Of a stretch of DNA of 14,823 nt, positions 6,386-14,823 are shown in pieces. The notes under the pieces are model-generated. The model did not search any database. It saw only the letters and a list, made by a program, of their open reading frames with translations, and was not told where the DNA came from. The DNA lies in the NCBI GenBank assembly GCA_016793585.1, contig JAEUJR010000431.1, positions 1 through 14,823 on the forward strand, written 5' to 3'. The translations under genes and the position numbers were made by a program. Each line of letters begins with the position of its first letter. Position 1 is the first letter of the stretch. The DNA comes from Archangium sp. (GTDB lineage Bacteria > Myxococcota > Myxococcia > Myxococcales > Myxococcaceae).

Positions 6386-6982
6386 TCAGATTCGTTCGAC
6401 ACCAATCTCGCGAAGCGCCTGAACGAACTCGCCCTGACCGATCGACTCTCGGGCGCCGCTGCGCAAGACGAGAAAGGTGAAGTGCGCGTTGAACGAGATG
6501 GTGATGCCGGCGATCTCCCGGGGCGCGATGGCGCGACCCGACAGCACCACCATTTCGCGTGAGACGGCGACGGGCGGCATCCGAAGGAAGAAGAGCGCGG
6601 GCACGAAGCAGAAGATGGCGCACACGGGAGCCCGGGTGACCGCCATCACCACCACGAGCGTGATCGCAATCGCGACGCCGATCGGTCGAAGGTCGCGGCT
6701 GCGCGAGACGTAGATGGGGACGTGGGCTCGGAGCGTGGCCACGGCGCTGGCGACCGACTCCACCCTCGTCGCATCGCGGAGAAGCGTCAGCACCTCACGA
6801 ACCGCGGCCAGGAAGTGCTCCCGCAGTGGCCATGCGGGATCGCCTGGCCTGAAGTCGTCGAGCACCGACGCAAAGGCCGAGAGCCGATCGAGATCGCTCG
6901 CCCACAGTCGGCCGCGCTCGAGGCGCTCGAGCAGCGCTTGCAGCGTCATCTCCGCTCGGCGAATTCGGTCTGCGTGCTTCAC
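6386..6982 (-). CDS. Tandem membrane paralog 3 (short, divergent), unknown family
   Basis: A 198-residue protein of no family I recognise. It resembles the two genes upstream of it. A charged helical N-terminal region (1-80) precedes HVPIYVS (87-93). Two hydrophobic helices follow (about 100-116 and 118-133), then a beta-rich tail starting PPVAVSREMVVL (136-147) and ending GEFVQALREIGVERI. The equivalent segments in the paralogs are HVPIRLS and VPVVVSASSLRL. The helical region is about 21 residues shorter and much less similar. The GTG at 6982 forms a GTGA overlap with the preceding stop and is preferred to an upstream start at 7021. No signal peptide is present. The function is unknown, and the C-terminal fold may be PH-like by inference. 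Confidence 0.8.
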   Translation of the reverse strand: MKHADRIRRAEMTLQALLERLERGRLWASDLDRLSAFASVLDDFRPGDPAWPLREHFLAAVREVLTLLRDATRVESVASAVATLRAHVPIYVSRSRDLRPIGVAIAITLVVVMAVTRAPVCAIFCFVPALFFLRMPPVAVSREMVVLSGRAIAPREIAGITISFNAHFTFLVLRSGARESIGQGEFVQALREIGVERI

Positions 6983-7704
6983 GATGGGTCCTCGGCCCGC
7001 ACCGACACGGAAACGCGGCAAGTCCGGAGCGCCGCGAGCAGCGGGTCAACCGCGCCCGGGAGCAGCACCTCGCAGGTGGTGCCAGCGGACGTCTCGATCG
7101 TCGCCACCACCATCGAAGGCCCGTCGATCACGATTCGCCTGAGGTCGTCGAGCGCCCACGAGCGCGCTCCCAGCCGCAACCGCGTCGCCGACACCACGAC
7201 CCGCTTCGTTCCGTGCACGAACGAGACGCCGAGCAACGCCAGGGCTGCGATCAGCAACGGCAAGACGGGAACGCCCGCAGGCATCACAACGGCCGCCCCG
7301 ATCAGCAACGCGGGAATCAGCAGCGCTCCGACTTTCTCCCTGCGCGTGCGGGCCAGGGTCGTGGACAAGTGAATTGGAAGGTGAGGCCCGAGGGCTGCGC
7401 GAACCTCGTGCAGCGAGCGTGGCAGGGGCACATCGAGGTGCCGACACAATCGCCGTGCCCCGCGAAGAAGCTGCGTCATCTCTGCGGCGACGGCTCGAAA
7501 CGCGGCGACGACCTCTGGGTTCGTCGAAAACCGCCGCGTGGCAGGCACCATCGCCGCGATCGTTCGTAGCGCCAGGTCGACTCGCTCCAGGTCCTCCCGT
7601 GCCACGCGTGTGTTCCGCATCAGCGCCCCGACTCGGCGCATGTTCTCGACCGCTGCTTCGACCTGCTCGAGGCGGCCCTCGAGCGCAATTCGCACGTCGC
7701 TCAC
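6979..7704 (-). CDS. Tandem membrane paralog 2, unknown family
   Basis: A 241-residue protein. From the GTG at 7704, residues 1-116 align with the preceding paralog without gaps: IALEGRLEQVEAAV against IQLEGKLEQVEAAV, and RSLHEVRAALGPHLPIHLS against RSVHEVQRLLMPHVPIRLS. This supports the chosen start and the GTGA overlap (7701-7704). Helical region 1-105, then HLPIHLS (108-114), then hydrophobic segments at about 125-145 and 146-163 that would make a membrane hairpin. The C-terminal beta-rich domain begins KRVVVSATRLRLGARSWALDDLRRI (167-191), continues through an ETSAG turn, and closes with a helix (AVDPLLAALRTC). The layout suggests both termini face the cytoplasm. I do not recognise the family and assign no function. 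Confidence 0.83.
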   Translation of the reverse strand: MSDVRIALEGRLEQVEAAVENMRRVGALMRNTRVAREDLERVDLALRTIAAMVPATRRFSTNPEVVAAFRAVAAEMTQLLRGARRLCRHLDVPLPRSLHEVRAALGPHLPIHLSTTLARTRREKVGALLIPALLIGAAVVMPAGVPVLPLLIAALALLGVSFVHGTKRVVVSATRLRLGARSWALDDLRRIVIDGPSMVVATIETSAGTTCEVLLPGAVDPLLAALRTCRVSVSVRAEDPS

Positions 7705-8474
7705 GGCGACCACCACGAGGTGAGGCCCGAGCGCGAGACAGGAACCCCAGCAGCTCGAACCGCGGCCATCAGCCCGTCGACCGCGTTCGGAACCTTCACG
7801 CGTGTCGTGCGGCCGAGCGTGGTCTCCACGACGATCACGACCCGCTGCCCCCGCTGCTGCGCCCAGCCTGGAATCTCGAAGTGCACGTTGCGCAGCTCAC
7901 GAAGGCGCCACTCGAAGCGGCCCAGCCGCAGCGAGCTCGCCGAGACCACGACTGGCACCGAGCGCACCGCGAGGAAACCGAGCTGCACCAGCCACACGAT
8001 GAGGAAGATCGGCGGCATCGGTGCGCCGTGCGCTCGCCCCGTCTCGAAGGTGATCATCGCCGTCACGAACATCGAGAAGACGAACATCGCCCCGAACAAC
8101 ACGAGCTCCGAGCCACGCGCGATCAGGCGCGTGCTCAACCGAATCGGAACGTGCGGCATCAGCAGCCGTTGCACCTCGTGGACCGAGCGCGGCGCCTCGA
8201 GGCCCAGGGTTCGGCACAGCCTGGCGGCGTTTCGCACGAGCGCCTCGGTCTGGCTGCGAACCGAGGCGAGCACCCCGTTGACCTCGGCGCTGTCCCGGCG
8301 CCTGCGAAGCTGCGGCAGCAACGCCTCGAGGGTCTCGAGCTGCGGCGTGAGGTTGGCGAGTTCATGCGGCCGAATCGTCTCGGCTCGAATCGAAGCACTC
8401 ACCTGCTTCAGCGCCACGACAGCGGCCTCGACCTGCTCCAGCTTGCCCTCGAGTTGAATGCGTGCCGCGTCCAT
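7701..8474 (-). CDS. Tandem membrane paralog 1, unknown family
   Basis: A 257-residue protein and first gene of the three-gene set. The helical N-terminal region (1-105, probably coiled coil or helical bundle, rich in Leu, Glu and Arg) ends at the motif HVPIRLS (108-114). Two membrane helices lie at about 123-143 and 154-173. The C-terminal domain (174-245) has strands VPVVVSASSLRLGRFEWRL and VVIVVETTLGRTTRVKVP and ends in a helix AVDGLMAAVRAAG. The strand-turn-strand then helix order resembles bacterial PH-like domains found after membrane hairpins, but this is a shape match and not a motif match. The ATG at 8474 has no strong Shine-Dalgarno sequence. The stop overlaps the next start as GTGA. 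Function unknown. Confidence 0.83.
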   Translation of the reverse strand: MDAARIQLEGKLEQVEAAVVALKQVSASIRAETIRPHELANLTPQLETLEALLPQLRRRRDSAEVNGVLASVRSQTEALVRNAARLCRTLGLEAPRSVHEVQRLLMPHVPIRLSTRLIARGSELVLFGAMFVFSMFVTAMITFETGRAHGAPMPPIFLIVWLVQLGFLAVRSVPVVVSASSLRLGRFEWRLRELRNVHFEIPGWAQQRGQRVVIVVETTLGRTTRVKVPNAVDGLMAAVRAAGVPVSRSGLTSWWSP

Positions 8475-8615
8475 GTCCGGCCGCGATGCAGGTCAGACGC
8501 CAGCTCCAGCCCATTGAAACAAGGCGCGCGTTCTGGCCCAGACGCGATTCTTCTCGTGTTCGCCAGCAACTGACTCACGCGCACGATCGGTCGGCCTGTG
8601 GCATCACCTCGACAC
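8475..8615. promoter_or_regulatory. Divergent intergenic region, signals not resolved
   Basis: This 141-bp gap separates the leftward three-paralog operon from the rightward small-protein/desaturase/kinase block, and it is the largest non-coding stretch in the window. It should contain promoters for both directions. TTGAAA at 8514-8519 on the + strand resembles a -35 hexamer, but no acceptable -10 follows at 16-18 bp. I found no sigma-54-type GG/GC pair at proper spacing and no clear operator palindrome. No small open reading frame here stands out. Confidence 0.3.
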
Positions 8616-8822
8616 ATGACCGAGCCCGCGTCGAAGCCCCCTTTCCTCAAGGCCGCCACTGTCATCTGGGCGATCGTGATCGTCGCGGCGCTCGTGTGCA
8701 CGGCGACGGGCGTGGTGACGCTCTTCGGCTCCAAGTTCGGGCCCGGCTTCGACCCGGAGCGCATTCAACGCACGCCGCCCTCGAGCAGCCGGCACACTCG
8801 CCCCGACGCCGGCGGCTTCTGA
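8616..8822 (+). CDS. Small single-span membrane protein, hypothetical
   Basis: A 68-residue reading frame from the ATG at 8616. It has a short polar N terminus (MTEPASKPPFLK), one strong hydrophobic helix of about 20 residues (AATVIWAIVIVAALVCTATG, 13-32), then a polar tail rich in Pro, Ser and Arg (PERIQRTPPSSSRHTRPDAG). The positive charge before the helix and the lack of a cleavage site fit a membrane anchor. No family is recognised. Support comes from this well-formed membrane segment, the lack of any competing frame on either strand, and its place at the head of a same-direction gene run. No clear Shine-Dalgarno sequence is visible. A slightly longer form starting at 8598 is possible. 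Confidence 0.55.
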   Translation: MTEPASKPPFLKAATVIWAIVIVAALVCTATGVVTLFGSKFGPGFDPERIQRTPPSSSRHTRPDAGGF

Positions 8823-8862
8823 GATTGGAACTCGAAGGCCCTGCCGTGCTTTCAATCGCACC

Positions 8863-9090
8863 ATGAAACGCGGACTGAGGCTTGCTTCGGTGGTGATGGC
8901 GGTCTGCTTCGTCTGTGCTGCCGCGCTCGCGCAGACCAACGCCGCGCCGAAGCCAAAGAAGACGACGCTCGATGCTGGCACGCCGGTTCGCATCGACTAC
9001 CTGCGCACGACCAAGGCCCCGCCGATGGACTTCCGCCGCGAAGAGTCACCGCCTCAGGCGCCTCAGCAACCGCCAGCCCAGAAACCATGA
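8863..9090 (+). CDS. Small secreted proline-rich protein, hypothetical
   Basis: A 75-residue frame with a classic Sec signal peptide: MKRGLR, a hydrophobic core (LASVVMAVCFVCAAA) and a likely cleavage after ALA near residue 23. The mature part is about 52 residues, basic at first (KPKKTTLDAG) and Pro/Gln-rich at the end (SPPQAPQQPPAQKP). It contains no cysteine and no recognised domain. Its stop overlaps the start of the sterol-desaturase gene as ATGA (9087-9090). This coupling is good evidence that the small gene is real and is expressed with the desaturase. It could act in the periplasm or at the outer membrane, but nothing in the sequence specifies how. Confidence 0.68.
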   Translation: MKRGLRLASVVMAVCFVCAAALAQTNAAPKPKKTTLDAGTPVRIDYLRTTKAPPMDFRREESPPQAPQQPPAQKP

Positions 9091-9945
9091 ACGCGCTTCA
9101 GGCCTGGCTGATCTCGGTCGTGGTGCTCGCGTCGGTCTACTGGCCACTCGAGTGGGCGTGGCCTGCGCGTGAAGGGCAGCGATGGTTGCGGGCGCGTGTC
9201 GGCACCGACTTTCTGTTCCTGACCGGTCAGTACCTGCTGTGGAACGCGGTGGCCCTGTCGGTGTTGCTGTTCGTTCGTGAGCAGGCCGATCTCTCGAGCG
9301 CCCTCACCTCGTTCCGCGCGCTCGCGCACCAGCAGCCCTTCGCACTCCAGGTGCTCGAGGCGCTGCTGCTCGGAGATCTGAGCGTCTACTGGTTCCACCG
9401 CGCCTCTCACCGCTTCGAGTTGCTGTGGCGCTTTCACGCCGTGCATCACACGTCGGAGACCGTCGACTGGATCGCCGCGCATCGGGAGCACCCCGTCGAT
9501 GGTGTGCTGACGCAGCTCTTCATCAACCTGCCCGGTATTGCGCTGGGCTTCGACTTCGCGACGATCTCGTCCTTCATCGTGTTTCGAGGGCTGTGGGCGA
9601 TCTTCATCCACTCCAACGTGCGCCTGCCGCTGGGCCCGCTCGCGTACCTCTTCGGCTCGCCGCAATGGCACCGCTGGCACCACGCCAAGCACCCTGGCGT
9701 GGTGGCGAACTTCGCCAACCTGTCTCCCTGGTGCGACTTCCTCTTCCGCACGCATCACCACGGAGCGAGCGGCAACGAGACGTACGAGCTGGGGGTTCCC
9801 GAGTCGTGGCCGACCTCGTACCCCGGTCAACTGCTCGCGCCATTTCTGCCCCGGGCCTGGTGGCCGCGGGTGTTCGGTTCCCTCACACGAGCGCCATCGG
9901 TTTCCACTGAGCCCGACGCGCAGGTGATGCAGACTCCCGAAGCGA

Positions 9946-12528
<2,583 letters not shown>

Positions 12529-12529
12529 G

Positions 12530-13561
12530 TCAGCGACCCAGCTCGCGATCGATGGCCTTGCGAAACGCCTCTTCTGGTTGAGCGCCCGCCATGGGCAGCC
12601 CGTTGATGAAGAAGGCCGGCGTGCCGTTGATGCCCAGGGCCTCGCCCGCCTTCCGATCCTTCTCCACCATCGCCTTCATGCGCCCCGACTCGAGGCACTC
12701 GACGAACGGCTTCACGTCGAGCCCGAGCGTCACCGCGTGCGCCTTCAACGAGGTCTCGTCGAGTTCGCGCGGGTTCGCGAAGAGGTGATCGTGGTACTCC
12801 CAGAAGTGGCCCTGCTCACCCGCGCAGGCGCTTGCTTCGGCCGCCTTTGGCGCCAGCGGGTGATTGCCCAGCGGAAAGTGGCGGAAGACCACGCGCACGT
12901 CGGCCGGGTACTCGGCAGCGACCTTCTTCACGATGTCAGAGGCCTTCGAGCAGTACGGGCACTGGAAGTCGGCGAACTCGACGATGGTGACGCGCGCGTT
13001 CGGCGGGCCCTTGCCGGGGCCGCTCGCGTCGACCGTCTTGCGTGGGCGATCGGGCTGCACGAGCAACACCTCGTAGCCGGCACGGCGCTTCAGCTCTTCG
13101 AACATCTCTCTCGCGCGCTTCACCTTCGCCTCGCGCATGAGCGCCCGCACGAGCTGCGGCTTCACCTCGGCGAAGCTGGCGTCGTCGGGCAGCTTGTTCT
13201 TCACCCTCGAATAGAACTCCTGCAGCTCTCCCTCCGAGGGGGTGCGCAGGCCGGTCTCGAGGCGCTGCTCGACCCAGGCGTCTTCCGACAGGCCGTCCTT
13301 CTTCGCCTCCTGCTCGACGAGGAACTCGATGGCGATGCGCTCGGCCGAGTCGACGCGCAGCTCGTAGAGCTGATCCTGCAGCTTGTAGAAGTCGTCGCCC
13401 GCGCGCTTGTCGGCTTCGGACTGGAGGATGAGCCGGTTGCCCACCTTCACGACTGGCGGGTCTCCGACAGGAACTGCGGCGTGGACCTCTGACGGCTTCG
13501 CAACGGGAGTCGTGGCGCAGCCGAAGGCGGCCAGCACACTCAGCAAGACGAATGAACGCAT
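12530..13561 (-). CDS. DsbA-like thioredoxin-fold oxidoreductase with SurA-like N-terminal domain, probable lipoprotein
   Basis: A 343-residue envelope protein. A signal sequence (MRSFVLLSVLAAFG) ends at Cys15, a probable lipid attachment site, although Phe at -2 is not canonical. Residues 37-165 are charged helices with a VVKVGNRLI opening and GLSEDAWVEQRL, reminiscent of SurA/parvulin-type chaperone domains. Residues 190-343 are a DsbA-type thioredoxin fold with VTIVEFADFQCPYC (active cysteines 201 and 204), FPLGNHPLAPKAAEA and the cis-Pro loop GTPAFFING (Pro315). The expected role is thiol-disulfide exchange or chaperoning in the periplasm. The ATG at 13561 is preferred to an upstream GTG at 13579 because it gives a cleaner signal sequence. 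The stop is 1 bp from the convergent kinase stop. Confidence 0.9.
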   Translation of the reverse strand: MRSFVLLSVLAAFGCATTPVAKPSEVHAAVPVGDPPVVKVGNRLILQSEADKRAGDDFYKLQDQLYELRVDSAERIAIEFLVEQEAKKDGLSEDAWVEQRLETGLRTPSEGELQEFYSRVKNKLPDDASFAEVKPQLVRALMREAKVKRAREMFEELKRRAGYEVLLVQPDRPRKTVDASGPGKGPPNARVTIVEFADFQCPYCSKASDIVKKVAAEYPADVRVVFRHFPLGNHPLAPKAAEASACAGEQGHFWEYHDHLFANPRELDETSLKAHAVTLGLDVKPFVECLESGRMKAMVEKDRKAGEALGINGTPAFFINGLPMAGAQPEEAFRKAIDRELGR

Positions 13562-13582
13562 GAGCGGCCAGCGTCTCACAGT

Positions 13583-13930
13583 TCAGCCGTCGCTGCGCGC
13601 TCCTGGCAGGCAGGCGCCGACGGGCGCGCCCCGGCCCTTCCCCGAGCTCGGCAGCGTCCAGTACTGCCCCGCTTCGACGAACTGCCCGCAGCGCTGCTGA
13701 GCCGGGCACTGCAGATCGCCTTCGCACGGGTCGACGCACTCCCCCATCGTCGCGAACCCATCGCTCGCCGGCTTCACGAGGCACCGCTCGCTGCCGTGGC
13801 AATCGGCGTGCACCAGACACGGCCCGTGAATCGGCTTCGCGCGCGTCGTGGGCGTGAGCACCCAGGCTGCGATCGTCGCGACCAGCAGCCCGGGAAGAAT
13901 GAACCGCCGGTACTTCTGCAACGCGTCCAT
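13583..13930 (-). CDS. Small membrane-anchored cysteine-repeat protein, hypothetical
   Basis: A 115-residue protein. After MDALQKYRR comes one hydrophobic helix (10-25), probably an uncleaved N-terminal anchor. The outer part has eight cysteines (38, 44, 50, 65, 69, 75, 81, 107). They form two copies of Cys-x5-Cys-x5-Cys, PCLVHADCHGSERC and PCEGDLQCPAQQRC, plus Cys65 and Cys107. This is an internal duplication of a disulfide-knot type of module seen in secreted proteins of myxobacteria and their relatives. The family name is not known to me. The ATG at 13930 shares one base with the lon stop (TGATG). Downstream, 21 bp away, is the DsbA-like gene, whose product could oxidise these cysteines. 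Confidence 0.78.
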   Translation of the reverse strand: MDALQKYRRFILPGLLVATIAAWVLTPTTRAKPIHGPCLVHADCHGSERCLVKPASDGFATMGECVDPCEGDLQCPAQQRCGQFVEAGQYWTLPSSGKGRGAPVGACLPGARSDG

Positions 13931-14823
13931 CAAGACGGCGTGGGCGAGACCTCAGGCGAGGTGCGGAAGAAGTCCTCGGGGTGCTCGAGCTTGAGCGCCT
14001 CGCGGAGCACCTCGTCGACCGAGTCGACCAGTACGATGCGCATCGCCGAGCGAATGTTCTTCGGGATGTCGCGCAGGTCTTTCTTGTTCTCGCGCGGCAC
14101 GATGATGGTCCTGATGCCGAGGCGATGCGCGGCGAGGCACTTCTCCTTGAGCCCGCCGATGGGCGTCACGCGGCCACGCAGCGTGATCTCTCCCGTCATG
14201 GCCACGTCGCGGCGAACTGGAATGCGGGTGATCGCCGAGACCAGCGCCGTCGCCATCGTCACGCCCGCCGACGGCCCGTCCTTCGGGAACGCGCCGGGGA
14301 AGTGAATGTGCATGTCGTTCTTCTCGAAGAAGGCGTCTTCGATGCCGAGGCGGCGCGCGCGGGTACGAACCCACGTCACGGCCGCCTGCGCAGACTCCTT
14401 CATCACGTCACGCAGCACGCCGGTGACGATCAGCTTGCCCTTGCCGGGCATCGTCGTGGCTTCGGTGTGCAGCACTTCGCCGCCGTACTCCGTCCACGCG
14501 AGGCCGTTCACCATGCCGATCTGATCGGTCTTCTCGTTCTTGTCCTTCGGAACGCGGGGCACGCCGAGCAGCTTCTTCACGCGGCGGCGATCGACGCGAA
14601 TGGGGCCCTTGTCTCCGCCGATGACCTCGCGCGCCACCTTGCGGAACACCGAGGCGATCTCACGCTCGAGGCTGCGTACGCCCGACTCCCGCGTGTAGCG
14701 GCGAATGACGGTCTTGAGGCCCAGCGTGGTGAGCGCGACCTTGGTGTCTTTGAGGCCGTTCGCTTCCTGCTGCTTGGGAATGAGGTACTTCCTCGCGATG
14801 CTGAGCTTCTCGTCTTCGGTGTA
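13930..14823 (-). CDS. lon: ATP-dependent Lon protease, C-terminal 297 residues (partial)
   Basis: The frame enters from the right edge and is open to the stop at 13930-13932. The first part (YTEDEKLSIARKYLIPKQ) is the AAA+ lid. TVIRRYTRESGVRSLEREI leads into the proteolytic domain. Residues of this fragment include the catalytic Ser185 (KDGPSAGVTM) and Lys228 (GGLKEK, second Lys), spaced as in the Ser679/Lys722 dyad of E. coli Lon. MTGEITLRGRVTPIGGLKEK and HFPGAFPKDGPSAG are near-invariant in the family. Lon degrades misfolded and regulatory proteins in the cytoplasm. The N-terminal and ATP-binding domains lie beyond the window. The last 20 residues (after LEHPEDF) are polar and poorly conserved. 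The stop overlaps the next start (TGATG). Confidence 0.97.
   Translation of the reverse strand, partial: YTEDEKLSIARKYLIPKQQEANGLKDTKVALTTLGLKTVIRRYTRESGVRSLEREIASVFRKVAREVIGGDKGPIRVDRRRVKKLLGVPRVPKDKNEKTDQIGMVNGLAWTEYGGEVLHTEATTMPGKGKLIVTGVLRDVMKESAQAAVTWVRTRARRLGIEDAFFEKNDMHIHFPGAFPKDGPSAGVTMATALVSAITRIPVRRDVAMTGEITLRGRVTPIGGLKEKCLAAHRLGIRTIIVPRENKKDLRDIPKNIRSAMRIVLVDSVDEVLREALKLEHPEDFFRTSPEVSPTPS

Noticed and set aside
6983..7021. Longer start for paralog 3
   Set aside because: The GTGA overlap at 6982 mirrors the junction between paralogs 1 and 2, where alignment confirms the equivalent start.
12936..13820. 294-codon minus-strand frame overlapping the DsbA-like and cysteine-repeat genes
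   Set aside because: It is an alternative frame of the same strand; both annotated genes have clear signals and cysteine patterns, and this one has only Arg-rich sequence.
13930..14649. A complete 239-residue Lon-like protease starting at 14649
   Set aside because: The frame stays open to the window edge and the added residues (YTEDEKLSIARKYLIPKQ) are genuine Lon lid sequence, so this is a truncated view of a full-length lon.

Overview
This is a compact, high-GC bacterial chromosome segment that is almost entirely coding. It most likely comes from Myxococcota (the old delta-proteobacterial myxobacteria) or a close relative. The reasons are an 860-residue Ser/Thr kinase with a membrane anchor and TPR-like tail, a SurA-like/DsbA-like thioredoxin-fold protein, a DUF2914 membrane protein, a small Cys-rich anchored protein, frequent GTG starts and very tight gene packing. 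The assignment is inferred from gene style; no marker gene settles it. I saw no insertion sequence, phage gene, CRISPR array, rRNA or tRNA.

Layout. (1) Positions 1-75 (-): the first 25 codons of a DTW-domain protein (tRNA aminocarboxypropyltransferase family), divergent from rsmE. (2) 161-2331 (+): rsmE (16S rRNA m3U1498 methyltransferase) and a Xaa-Pro aminopeptidase, joined by an ATGA overlap. (3) 5338-2328 (-): a five-gene, translationally coupled operon: yqgE/algH, bolA, a CGFS monothiol glutaredoxin, a cytoplasmic sulfite-oxidase-like molybdoenzyme and a DUF2914 membrane protein. (4) 5360-6385 (+): a VAT-1-like quinone reductase, divergent from yqgE across only 21 bp. (5) 8474-6386 (-): three tandem paralogous membrane proteins of no family I recognise, each coupled to the next by a GTGA overlap. 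(6) 8616-12528 (+): two small membrane or secreted proteins, a sterol-desaturase-family protein and the kinase. (7) 14823-12530 (-): the C-terminal third of Lon, an eight-cysteine anchored protein and a DsbA-like thiol-disulfide lipoprotein.

How they fit together. Block 3 joins the well-known BolA/CGFS-glutaredoxin [2Fe-2S] pair to a molybdoenzyme and a cysteine-bearing membrane protein, suggesting a redox or metal-cofactor unit. Block 7 puts a cysteine-repeat protein directly upstream of a CPYC oxidoreductase, a plausible substrate-enzyme pair in the envelope. Block 5 is the best candidate for something undescribed: a triplicated module of N-terminal helices, an H-[VL]-P-I-x-[LV]-S motif, a two-helix membrane hairpin and a PH-like C-terminal beta domain.

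All three convergent junctions (2328-2331, 6385/6386, 12528/12530) have overlapping, abutting or 1-bp-separated stop codons. No intrinsic terminator fits between these genes.
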